A stretch of DNA of 28,298 nucleotides from DASSFZ01 sp036514635 (GTDB taxonomy: Bacteria; Chloroflexota; Anaerolineae; Fen-1058), in the NCBI GenBank assembly GCA_036514635.1, contig DATBWU010000409.1:1-28298 (forward strand), in the 5' to 3' direction. A model generated the notes under the pieces. It had not been told where the DNA came from, did no database searches, and saw nothing but the letters and a program-made list of their open reading frames with translations. This document shows, piece after piece, positions 1 through 7,379 of this stretch (its first letter is position 1; the number at the start of each line of letters is the position of its first letter). The translations under genes and the position numbers were made by a program.

Positions 1-1187
1 TGACCGCCCCACCCTGCCGATCGATTTTGCACATTGATCTGGATGCCTTCTTTGTCTCTGTCGAGCTCCTCGATCGACCTGATCTACGCGGCAAGCCGGT
101 CGTCGTCGGTGGGCGACCTGAAGAGCGCGGTGTCGTGTCCAGTGCCTCCTATGAAGCGCGCACGTTGGGTGTCCGCTCGGCGATGCCGATGCGCATCGCG
201 CTGCAAAAATGCCCCGACCTGATCATCCTTCCGGCGCGACACAGTGTCTATCACGACTGGTCACGCAAAGTGATGGCGTCGTTTTACGAGATCACACCGA
301 TTGTCGAGCCGACGTCGATCGACGAAGCCTATCTCGACGTGACTGGGACTGAACAGTTATGGGGCGCGCCAGAGGAAATCGCTCGCAACCTGAAAGCGCG
401 CATCCGTGAACGGTTTAATCTTCCCTGCTCGATCGGCGTCGCAACGAACAAGCTTGTCGCCAAAATGGCGACCGAGCGCGCCAAGCCTGATGGCATTTGC
501 GTTGTGCCGCCCAGCGAGGAGGCTGCCTTCCTCGCACCCATGCCGATCGAGCGACTGCTGGGTATTGGCCCGAAGACGGCCGCCACACTGCGGGCGATGG
601 GCGTCGATACGATCGGGCAAATTCCTGGCATACCGCGTGCAACACTGGCGCGACATCTGGGCGTTCATCAAGCCGACGATCTGATCCGCCGCGCGAAGGG
701 AGTAGACGACTCGCCTGTTGTCGTCGAGCACGAAGCCAAGCAGATTAGCCAGGAGGTCACGTTCGCGCGCGACATCGGCGATCCGGAACGGCTGCGCCGC
801 GTTCTGCTCGAGCTCAGTGAAGGCGTTGGAGCGCGCCTGCGCGCTGAGGGCCTCGATGCGCGAACCGTCGCCATCAAACTCCGCTACGCCGACTTCTCAA
901 CATACACGCGGCAAATGACGCTGCCCGAAGCCACTCATCTCGATCAGCCGATCTACGATGCCGCATGGTCGCTCTTCCAGAAAGCGTGGGCACGTCGCCC
1001 GATCCGTTTGTTGGGCGTCGCCGCACGAAATTTCGGCGCGCCCGTTCAGCAGCTCCATCTGTTTGAGCCGCGCGACGATCGGCGCGAGCGGTTGAACAAG
1101 ACTGTGGATCGGATTCGGCACAAGTACGGTGACGACGCCTTGAAGAGGGCGTCGCTGGCGAGGAAGAGATCGATACGTAAAACGTAA
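1..1187 (+). CDS. dinB: DNA polymerase IV (Y-family, translesion), 5' end cut by window edge
   Basis: Y-family polymerase that copies past damaged bases. The N-terminal HIDLDAFF motif and the later SIDEAYLDV motif supply the catalytic acidic residues. A helix-hairpin-helix (LLGIGPKTAATLRAMGV) lies around residue 180, a little-finger domain follows, and QLHLF near residue 340 matches the beta-clamp-binding consensus. The first in-window start would be TTG at 27, but the frame stays open to the edge and reads TAPPCRSIL before HIDLDAFF, as expected for a normal DinB N-terminus. The window opens with TG followed in frame by ACC, so the true start is probably an NTG codon whose first base lies one base outside the window. 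The rest of the protein is intact and ends at TAA 1185-1187. The M20 hydrolase begins 16 bases downstream, possibly co-transcribed. Confidence 0.95.
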   Translation, partial: TAPPCRSILHIDLDAFFVSVELLDRPDLRGKPVVVGGRPEERGVVSSASYEARTLGVRSAMPMRIALQKCPDLIILPARHSVYHDWSRKVMASFYEITPIVEPTSIDEAYLDVTGTEQLWGAPEEIARNLKARIRERFNLPCSIGVATNKLVAKMATERAKPDGICVVPPSEEAAFLAPMPIERLLGIGPKTAATLRAMGVDTIGQIPGIPRATLARHLGVHQADDLIRRAKGVDDSPVVVEHEAKQISQEVTFARDIGDPERLRRVLLELSEGVGARLRAEGLDARTVAIKLRYADFSTYTRQMTLPEATHLDQPIYDAAWSLFQKAWARRPIRLLGVAARNFGAPVQQLHLFEPRDDRRERLNKTVDRIRHKYGDDALKRASLARKRSIRKT

Positions 1188-1203
1188 AGCGTGAGGAGAG
1201 TCC

Positions 1204-2382
1204 ATGAGATTGTCGGCGGCGCAAGCCAATCAAGTGATCACCCTGACACGCGAGCTAGTGCGCGCCAGAAGCCTGGCCGGGCAGGAGCAGGAGGCAGCCG
1301 TCATCTGTGAGCGGTGGATGAAGCTTCTCGACTACGATGAAGTGTGGGCCGATAAATACGGGAGTGTTGTTGGGCGCAGGCACGGCGGCGGGCCAGGACG
1401 GACAATTCACTTCGACGGGCACATTGACACAGTGCCGGCGACCAGTCTTGAGCGTTGGATGCACGATCCGTTCGGCGGGGAATTGTCCGAGGGCAAAATT
1501 TGGGGGCGCGGATCGTCGGACATGAAAGGCCCGGTCGCAGCGATGATCTGTGCCGGCGCATTCCTCCCGCGTGAGCAGTTTAGCGGCACGATCGCGGTAT
1601 CGGCCAGCGTTGGCGAGGAGGAGCTGGAAGGCCCGGCGCTGGCGGCGATCCTCAAAGAGCATCCTGCCGACGCGGTGATCATCGGCGAGTCGTCTGAGTT
1701 GAAAATCGGGATCGGCCAGAAGGGTCGCGCGGGCGTTCAGATCGAGACACGCGGAATCCCGGCGCACTCGTCACGACCCGAGGAAGGTGTCAACGCCGTC
1801 TACAAGATGATCGACGTGATCCAGCGTATGCGCGCGATGCCTGCGCCGACCGATCCGGTGTTGACACCAGGCATCTCGGAACTGGTCGAGATTGTTTCAT
1901 CCCCCTACCCTGGCACGTCGATCGTGCCGGATGGTTGCTGCATACGCCTCGATCGGCGGTTGGTAAGAGGCGAGACGCGCGAAAGCGTATTGACGATGTT
2001 CGAAGATGCGCTGAAGGGTATCGACGGCATCGAAGTTCGATACCTGCGTGTCACCCTTCCCTGCTACACTGGCGAGGAGATCGTAATGGATGATTTTCAT
2101 CCGGCATGGGTCACACCACGCGACAGTGACCTCGTGCGCTGTGTTGAGCGCGCACTTACATCGATGGGCTTGCCGATCGATTACTTCGCGTCGCGCTATT
2201 GTGCAAACGGATCGGCCAGTGCGGGCGAGATGAACATTCCCACGCTGATCTTCGGCCCCTCCACACCTGCGGTCGCCCATACTGTGGATGAATACATCGA
2301 AACCGATCAGCTTCTGCGAGGCACTGAAGCATATATGGCTATCGCGACAGAAGTGCTTCGACAGCCAGTCGGATTCGCATAG
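1204..2382 (+). CDS. M20-family zinc metallohydrolase, YgeY-like
   Basis: A 392-residue cytosolic amidohydrolase or peptidase of the M20/ArgE/DapE family. Metal-binding motifs are clear: FDGHIDTVP (His73, Asp75), GRGSSDMKG (Asp106), SVGEEELEG (general base and ligand, Glu138/139), IGESSEL (Glu162) and a late His in PAVAHTVDEY. The dimerisation-domain His in GIPAHSSRP is also present. The W-x-HDPFGGEL-x-x-GKIWGRGSSDMKG stretch resembles the YgeY group that databases link to selenium or purine-related catabolism; the substrate cannot be told from sequence and no selenium genes are nearby. A GAGGAG Shine-Dalgarno lies just upstream of the ATG, 16 bases after dinB. Family is certain; specificity is not. 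Confidence 0.85.
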   Translation: MRLSAAQANQVITLTRELVRARSLAGQEQEAAVICERWMKLLDYDEVWADKYGSVVGRRHGGGPGRTIHFDGHIDTVPATSLERWMHDPFGGELSEGKIWGRGSSDMKGPVAAMICAGAFLPREQFSGTIAVSASVGEEELEGPALAAILKEHPADAVIIGESSELKIGIGQKGRAGVQIETRGIPAHSSRPEEGVNAVYKMIDVIQRMRAMPAPTDPVLTPGISELVEIVSSPYPGTSIVPDGCCIRLDRRLVRGETRESVLTMFEDALKGIDGIEVRYLRVTLPCYTGEEIVMDDFHPAWVTPRDSDLVRCVERALTSMGLPIDYFASRYCANGSASAGEMNIPTLIFGPSTPAVAHTVDEYIETDQLLRGTEAYMAIATEVLRQPVGFA

Positions 2383-2472
2383 CGTTTTCTTCATCTTTGT
2401 GAAATTGACGTTCCCAACATCTGTCTGAGCATAGCGCATTGGCTACGCGAATCGCCGCAACAGAAACCCCTA

Positions 2473-2499
2473 CTTTGCGCTCTTTGCGCCCTTTGCGGT
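2473..2499. repeat. Three tandem nonamers, consensus CTTTGCGNN
   Basis: The convergent spacer between the M20 gene and the REC-cyclase (2383-2546) carries CTTTGCGCT, CTTTGCGCC and CTTTGCGGT end to end. No gene or clear terminator is visible in the spacer. It looks like a short tandem intergenic repeat of the kind seen elsewhere in this window with other unit sequences. Confidence 0.7.
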
Positions 2500-2546
2500 A
2501 AGGCTTTTCCCGGCGAATCCGGTAGAGGCTTCTTTACTTCACAGCC

Positions 2547-3605
2547 TCACTTCACTTCCAGCAACTCAAACAACTCGGCGGGTTCCTTCCGGCCTTTGAC
2601 GGTCATGGAGGGCATCGGCTTTAACACCAAGTGGTCTACGCCGATCTGGTCGACGGCAGACCGGCTGATCGCGATTTGCCCCGGCCCGGTGACTTCCTCA
2701 ATTTGCTTAGCCAGGTTGACGCTTTCGCCGACCGCCGTGAAGTTCATCAATTGAGGTGTGCCGATGTTGCCGACGACAGCCTCGCCGGCGTGCACACCGA
2801 TGCCGAACTGCAAGCCTTGCCCATCGGGGTCGGAATTCAGCGCTTCCACGTTGCGGCGAATCCCACACGCCGCCCGCGCCGCGCGCAAAGCATGATCCAC
2901 GTACTCTACCGGCGAGTTGAAGATCGCCAGCAAGCCATCGCCCAGGTATTTATCGATCATCCCGCCCTGCGCCAGAATCGCATCCGTCGCCACGCCCAGG
3001 TAACGATTGACGGTGAGCACCAAGGCTTCAGGCTCGGTCTGCTCGGCATAGATGCTGAACCCGCGAATATCGGCGAAGAGGATCGAAATCATCTGGCGCT
3101 CGCCGCCCAGGTGCGGCAAATCGGGCGCGTTCATCAGTTGCTCGATCACCGACTTGGGCATGAAGTGCTCCAAGATGCCATTCAGCCGCGCCTGCAATCG
3201 CAAGTTCTCGATGCGGAGTTTCTGCTTCTCCAGGACGGAGGCCAGCTTGACGCGCAATTCCGTGGCGTCGAACGGCTTGTGCATGTAGTCGTCGGCCCCG
3301 ACACGCATCGCCTGAACGGCGCGCTGCTCCGTGCCGTAGGCCGTCAGCACCACAATGCCCGTCGTCGGATCGACCTGGCGGATCTCCTTAATCGCGGTCA
3401 GGCCATCTTTGCCGGGCATCATGATATCCATGATGATCACTTCCGGCTTTTCACGCAGCGCGAGCTCGACGGCCTGAATGCCGTTACCGGCCTCGAGAGG
3501 AGAATAACCTTCCATCTCGGCCCAGGCGCGCAATAAGCGCCGGATATCCACGAGATCATCGACGATGAGCAGCTTGGGGGAACCGGTCTTCGAGGCATCG
3601 GTCAT
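2547..3605 (-). CDS. Response regulator fused to class III nucleotide cyclase
   Basis: A 352-residue two-domain signalling protein. Residues 11-125 are a receiver domain: acidic pair Asp16/Asp17, phosphoacceptor Asp60 in VIIMDIMMPGKDG, Thr88 and Lys110. A short helical linker (125-165) leads to a class III adenylate/guanylate cyclase domain. Both metal-binding aspartates are present (Asp179 in FADIRGFS, Asp223 in KYLGDG). Lys219 and Thr290 are the expected purine-selecting positions, with Thr as in class IIIb adenylate cyclases. Asn297 is kept, but the transition-state Arg expected in VNLAxR is Gln301 (VNLAKQIE; codon CAA read on the minus strand). Activity may therefore be low or lost. It lies 59 bases downstream of the GAF-cyclase and is probably co-transcribed. 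Its partner kinase is not in the window. Confidence 0.9.
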   Translation of the reverse strand: MTDASKTGSPKLLIVDDLVDIRRLLRAWAEMEGYSPLEAGNGIQAVELALREKPEVIIMDIMMPGKDGLTAIKEIRQVDPTTGIVVLTAYGTEQRAVQAMRVGADDYMHKPFDATELRVKLASVLEKQKLRIENLRLQARLNGILEHFMPKSVIEQLMNAPDLPHLGGERQMISILFADIRGFSIYAEQTEPEALVLTVNRYLGVATDAILAQGGMIDKYLGDGLLAIFNSPVEYVDHALRAARAACGIRRNVEALNSDPDGQGLQFGIGVHAGEAVVGNIGTPQLMNFTAVGESVNLAKQIEEVTGPGQIAISRSAVDQIGVDHLVLKPMPSMTVKGRKEPAELFELLEVK

Positions 3606-3664
3606 AGTCGTATCCCGCCTTTAACACTGGGTGGCTGGCGACGACACAAGTTTAGCACAATTCA

Positions 3665-5281
3665 TCATTTCAAACCAAGAACACTATAGGCGTCCACAAT
3701 CTCCGCCACCCCCTTCAGGTGCAGCCCCTTCACCGGCTGGACGACGACCGAATCGCGAACCATCTCATGCGTGTCTGAGCTGATCAGAATCTGATCGCCT
3801 TCGGCTGCGCCGCACAATCGGGACGCCAGATTGACGTGACGGCTGATCGCGGTGTATTCGTCACGCCGCTCCGAGCCGAAGTTGCCGACGATGGTCGGGC
3901 CGGTATTGATGCCGATACCGATCGGCGCGGCCTCCCAGCCCTGAGCCTCCCAGTGTTGCATCAAGCGGCGATGCGTTTTCATCATGTCGAGCGCGGTCTG
4001 CACCGCGCGCAAGGCGTGATCGGGCTGGCGCTCCGGCGCGTTGAACAGCGCCATCACGCAGTCGCCGACGAACTTATCAACCATCCCCTCGTGCGCCAGC
4101 ACAACTTCCGTCAGCGCGCTCAGGTGCTCGTTGAGCATACGCACCAGTATTTCCGGCTCGATGCGCTCGGCGATACTCGTGAAACCACGGATGTCAGAGA
4201 ACAGCGTCGTAATGACCACTCGCTCGCCCTTGAGCAGATCGCGATCGGATTCGCTGAGCAATCGATCCATGACTTGCGGCCCGACCTGCCTGCCGAACAC
4301 CTCGCGTATCCGCTTGATCTGCAAGCCTTCAAAAATGGCTGTATCCATCTGGCTGGCGATGGCCGACAACATGCGCCGGTCGGCCTTGCCGAATTCGGCT
4401 CGCCCCCGCCGATTGATCACGCCGAACACGCCGATGACGCGCTGATTCAGAATCAATGGGTCACAAATCAGCGACCGAATCCGTCCCGCCGTCGTCTTGC
4501 GGGCGACTTGCCGCGCCGCGCGGATGGACTCCATCGCGGCGTCGTGCACGAAGCGATAATGCTCGACCACGTTCAGCAGATCCTGATCGGTGACCGCTTT
4601 CATCTCGAGTTGATTACCGGTTATATCGAACAACATGATGAAGCCCGCTTCGGACGGAATCGTGCGGCATAACTCGGCCAGCACGACATTCAACATCTCG
4701 TCGAATGCCAGGCCCTCGTCACGGATGTGATCGACCTTGTACAATGTCTCCAGTTCTTGCCGCTTGCTGCGCAACTCACGGAGCGTGCGCACGTGCACGA
4801 CCGCCGAGTCGACCTGCGAGACGGCCGCTTCGAGCAGTGCGCGGTCGCTCGGCGAGAACGCGCGCTGGCGGTTGGCGAGCAGCAACGCGCCGAGCGTCTC
4901 ACCGTTCAGACGCAGCGGTGCCCCCATCCAGTGCACCAGCCCCAGCGGCGCGAGCGCGCCATCAACTTCCAGTGGCTGCACGCCTGGCAGTTTGACCGCG
5001 CGTTCGGCCATGCGCCGCAGCGCGTCCTCGCTGGACTGATCGAGTGTGCCATTTCGGTCGGTCAACCCGCGTACTTCCAGCATATCCGTATCCTCGTCGA
5101 TCAAGCCCATGAGGCACAGGTCGGCGCCAATCGCATCACACACGATCGATACTGCCGAAGCCACCAGTTCTCGCTCGTCTTCGGCCTTGTCCCGGGCGCG
5201 ATCGATCGCCAGTATCAGGTCGATCCGTTTGGTTTGAAGTGCGAGTTGCTCGCGCAGCTCAGCATTGTCATCTGCCGCCAT
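3665..5281 (-). CDS. GAF-GAF class III adenylate/guanylate cyclase
   Basis: A soluble cyclase of about 538 residues. A short coiled N-terminus is followed by two predicted GAF sensor domains (roughly 25-170 and 190-325), a helical linker and a C-terminal class III catalytic domain from about 355. Both metal aspartates (Asp363 in FSDIRGFT, Asp407 in VDKFVGD), Lys403, Thr477, Asn484 and the transition-state Arg488 (VNLASRL) are present, so it should be catalytic. The usual AIGDxVN loop reads AISRHVN. I chose ATG at 5281 (MAADDNAEL); the frame stays open to 5332, but the extra 17 residues look non-native and would cover a TATACT-like promoter element near 5310. GAF ligands are unknown. The second cyclase gene follows 59 bases downstream. 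Confidence 0.88.
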   Translation of the reverse strand: MAADDNAELREQLALQTKRIDLILAIDRARDKAEDERELVASAVSIVCDAIGADLCLMGLIDEDTDMLEVRGLTDRNGTLDQSSEDALRRMAERAVKLPGVQPLEVDGALAPLGLVHWMGAPLRLNGETLGALLLANRQRAFSPSDRALLEAAVSQVDSAVVHVRTLRELRSKRQELETLYKVDHIRDEGLAFDEMLNVVLAELCRTIPSEAGFIMLFDITGNQLEMKAVTDQDLLNVVEHYRFVHDAAMESIRAARQVARKTTAGRIRSLICDPLILNQRVIGVFGVINRRGRAEFGKADRRMLSAIASQMDTAIFEGLQIKRIREVFGRQVGPQVMDRLLSESDRDLLKGERVVITTLFSDIRGFTSIAERIEPEILVRMLNEHLSALTEVVLAHEGMVDKFVGDCVMALFNAPERQPDHALRAVQTALDMMKTHRRLMQHWEAQGWEAAPIGIGINTGPTIVGNFGSERRDEYTAISRHVNLASRLCGAAEGDQILISSDTHEMVRDSVVVQPVKGLHLKGVAEIVDAYSVLGLK

Positions 5282-5362
5282 GCCAGCCCCCAAGATCGGT
5301 GTAGCCCTAGTATACCCCCTGAAGAAGGGCAAGAGTGTGGGAGTTTGGGAAGAATCTTTGCC

Positions 5363-6181
5363 TCACGCCACGGCTCCCGCAGCGGATTGGAGTGGGGTTT
5401 CGCGCAGCACGTCCAGCATTTCTTGATGAATCAAGCCATTGCCCGCCACGATGCCCGGCGAATGCAGGCCCGGCGGCCCGCCGCCCGTGTCCGTCACTCG
5501 ACCACCCGCCAGTTCGACCAGCAATACGCCGGCGGCCATATCCCACGGGAACAGCTTGAACTCCCAGTAACCGTCGAGCCGCCCGCACGCCACCGCCGCC
5601 AGGTCGAGCGAGGCGCTCCCGGCGCGCAGCACGCCCTGGCAGCGCATCAGGAAGGCCTCGTGCTGGCGAACGTTGTTGTGCAGGCTCGTTTGTCGATCAT
5701 ACGGGAAGCCGGTCACCAGCAGGCTGCTCGCCAGGTCGGGCGTGTTGGAGACGCGAATCGGCTGGCCGTTCAGGAACGCGCCGCGATCGCGCTGTGCGGT
5801 GAACAACTCGCCGCGCAACACATCGAGCGTCACGCCCAGTTCCGTGCGCCCGTCGATTTGAAGCGCGAGCGTCACGGCGAATTGTGGGTAACCGTGCGCG
5901 AAGTTCGTCGTGCCGTCTAGTGGATCGATAATCCAGACGTGCGACGAGCGGGTGTCGCTTTTGCCGCTCTCTTCGGCGAGGAAGCCGTGCGCCGGGAACC
6001 GCTCCCGGATCACCCTGAGAATCAGGGCCTCGGCGGCCCGGTCGGCTTCTGTCACCAGGTCGATGGCGCCTTTATGCTCGGCAGCGACGCCGCGTTCCCA
6101 ATGCATTCTCAACAGTGCACCCGCCTGCCGCGTTGCGTCGATCGCGACTTCCATCAGGGTATCGAGGTTCACTATCTTCAT
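5363..6181 (-). CDS. Inositol monophosphatase family phosphatase
   Basis: A 272-residue Mg2+-dependent phosphatase of the IMPase/SuhB/CysQ superfamily, full family length. The diagnostic metal-site motifs are present: Glu70-Glu71 (LAEESG), IDPLDGTTNF (Asp86, Asp89) and the C-terminal FPWDMAAG (Asp214) followed by the GGRVTD turn. The profile fits inositol-1-phosphatase or SuhB more than CysQ or fructose-bisphosphatase, but the substrate cannot be fixed by eye. The last ten residues are low complexity. No strong Shine-Dalgarno is visible before the ATG. The GAF-cyclase starts 81 bases downstream in the same direction. Confidence 0.9.
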   Translation of the reverse strand: MKIVNLDTLMEVAIDATRQAGALLRMHWERGVAAEHKGAIDLVTEADRAAEALILRVIRERFPAHGFLAEESGKSDTRSSHVWIIDPLDGTTNFAHGYPQFAVTLALQIDGRTELGVTLDVLRGELFTAQRDRGAFLNGQPIRVSNTPDLASSLLVTGFPYDRQTSLHNNVRQHEAFLMRCQGVLRAGSASLDLAAVACGRLDGYWEFKLFPWDMAAGVLLVELAGGRVTDTGGGPPGLHSPGIVAGNGLIHQEMLDVLRETPLQSAAGAVA

Positions 6182-6213
6182 AGCGTGGCTTACCGTCGCA
6201 ACCAGATTTTATC

Positions 6214-6234
6214 GGACACAGATGAACACGGATT
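6214..6234. repeat. Dispersed CGCAGAT-type intergenic repeat, copy 1
   Basis: A GGACACAGATGAACACGGAT-type unit in the 285-base spacer between the phosphatase and the Rieske gene. Related copies occur near 17880, 24008, 27218 and 27634. The remainder of the spacer (6300-6466) shows only a loose GATAAACG/CGTTTATC inverted arrangement and no gene. Confidence 0.6.
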
Positions 6235-6248
6235 CAGATTCGCTCCCA

Positions 6249-6297
6249 GCCCGCGTCCCCGCGGGCATACCGACCGCGAGGACGCGGTCGGTGAGCA
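6249..6297. repeat. Double-hairpin repeat, copy 1
   Basis: Two adjacent perfect hairpins. The first has 7-bp arms at 6249-6255 and 6260-6266 around a TCCC loop. The second has 10-bp arms at 6269-6278 and 6283-6292 around AGGA. Positions 6271-6297 recur identically, base for base, at 7321-7347. The paired-hairpin layout resembles REP doublets (REPIN/BIME style). No RAYT-type transposase is visible in the window. Confidence 0.75.
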
Positions 6298-6466
6298 CAG
6301 TACAAATCAAAAAAGAAGCCAGCCGGTTCCCCCGACTGGCCTCGTAGCGGCTCAGATTGTAGCAGCGGATGCGCCTCGGATAAACGAATATTGACCCGCG
6401 CATCCGTTTATCCGCTGCTTATCCGTTGCATCGCGCCCTCAGTCAAACGCACCGGTCGATCTTAAT

Positions 6467-6781
6467 CTAAGGTTCAAGACTGACCTGAATCTCGCCCTCG
6501 ACGATGCGCAGTGGATAGACCGGAATCGGCGCAGGAGCCGGCAGCATCTTCACTACGCCGGTGCGAATATCGAATCGCGCGCCATGACGCGGGCACTCGA
6601 TCTGATAATCGTCCAACTCGCCCTCGGCCACCGGGCCATCGTCGTGCGTGCAGACATCGCCAAAGGCATAGAACTGTCCATCGACATTTGCGATGCCCAT
6701 CGGCACGCCATCAACCTGCACCACCTTCACGGTTCCCGGTGCAATCTCCGAGACTCTCGCCACCGTCACGAATCCGCTCAT
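6467..6781 (-). CDS. Rieske-type [2Fe-2S] ferredoxin
   Basis: A small soluble Rieske protein of 104 residues. The cluster ligands are Cys44-Thr-His46 and Cys63-Pro-Arg-His66, in the order expected for biphenyl-dioxygenase-type ferredoxins. There is no membrane anchor. It lies 14 bases downstream of sufU with a GGAG Shine-Dalgarno eight bases before its ATG, so it is almost certainly translated from the sufS-sufU transcript. Such Rieske proteins are often found with Suf genes, where an electron-transfer role in cluster assembly has been supposed; that role is inference here. No oxygenase partner is nearby. Confidence 0.9.
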   Translation of the reverse strand: MSGFVTVARVSEIAPGTVKVVQVDGVPMGIANVDGQFYAFGDVCTHDDGPVAEGELDDYQIECPRHGARFDIRTGVVKMLPAPAPIPVYPLRIVEGEIQVSLEP

Positions 6782-6795
6782 GGGCCCAACTCCGG

Positions 6796-7191
6796 CTAAT
6801 TCTCCTCATCATCACCCGGCCATCCGTGAAGCCCATACGCCCCCGCCTTTAAGACCTTCAGCGACAATAACGCGCACTTCATGCGAACCGGCCCGATCGG
6901 GATACCTAGCAATTCCAGAATCTGGGCTTTGTCGAAGTGCTTCACCTCATCCAGCGTCTTGCCCTTGATTTCCTCCGTGAGCATTGAGGCCGCCGCCTGG
7001 CTGATCGAGCAGCCGCGCCCGTCAAAGCGCACGTCGCTGATGATGCCGTCGTCAACTTTCAGATCGATGTGGATGCGATCGCCGCAGACAGGATTGTCTT
7101 CCTCGTGTGAGATATCCGGATGCTCGAGCCGCCCTTTGTTGCGCGGGTTCTCGTAATGATCCAGGATATTCTCCATCGCCAGGTCTTGCAC
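6796..7191 (-). CDS. sufU: SufU-like Fe-S scaffold / sulfur-acceptor protein (copy 1)
   Basis: A 131-residue U-type protein that accepts persulfide sulfur from SufS. Motifs are HYENPRNKG near the N-terminus, NPVCGD, GRGCSIS and RMKCALL, giving the three cysteines and one aspartate of the zinc site of SufU. It is shorter than Bacillus-type SufU and lacks the extra segment usually found before the last cysteine, so its length is more IscU-like. The residue before the last cysteine is Lys as in SufU, not the IscU His. The GTG at 7191 has an AAGG Shine-Dalgarno about eight bases upstream; the alternative ATG at 7176 has none, so GTG is preferred. It lies between sufS and the Rieske gene on the same strand. 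Confidence 0.92.
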   Translation of the reverse strand: MQDLAMENILDHYENPRNKGRLEHPDISHEEDNPVCGDRIHIDLKVDDGIISDVRFDGRGCSISQAAASMLTEEIKGKTLDEVKHFDKAQILELLGIPIGPVRMKCALLSLKVLKAGAYGLHGWPGDDEEN

Positions 7192-7290
7192 AATCCAGCC
7201 TTTCTCGGTAGGACAATCGCATTGGGGTTTAACGCTTGCGGCGGATGATTATACTGTGCACGGTCACAAGTTGCGCCTTTTGCTGCTCAA

Positions 7291-7347
7291 AGCCCGCGTC
7301 CACGCGGCGTCTATCCTGATCGACCGCGAGGACGCGGTCGGTGAGCA
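7291..7347. repeat. Double-hairpin repeat, copy 2
   Basis: Second copy of the element at 6249-6297, placed in the 188-base spacer between sufS and sufU. Positions 7321-7347 are identical to 6271-6297, including the hairpin (arms 7321-7328 and 7333-7340, AGGA loop). The left hairpin (from 7292) has decayed, with one arm altered. The two copies are in the same orientation. Confidence 0.75.
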
Positions 7348-7379
7348 AAACCGCAGATGGTTCCCGCGTCGAGTATATC

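Noticed and set aside
1204..2382. Selenium-metabolism locus, based on YgeY-like features
   Set aside because: No selD, selenoprotein or molybdenum hydroxylase genes are nearby, so only the hydrolase family is supported.
4727..5920. 397-codon open frame on the plus strand over the cyclase and phosphatase
   Set aside because: It crosses two real minus-strand genes and their spacer, and has no RBS or family-like sequence.
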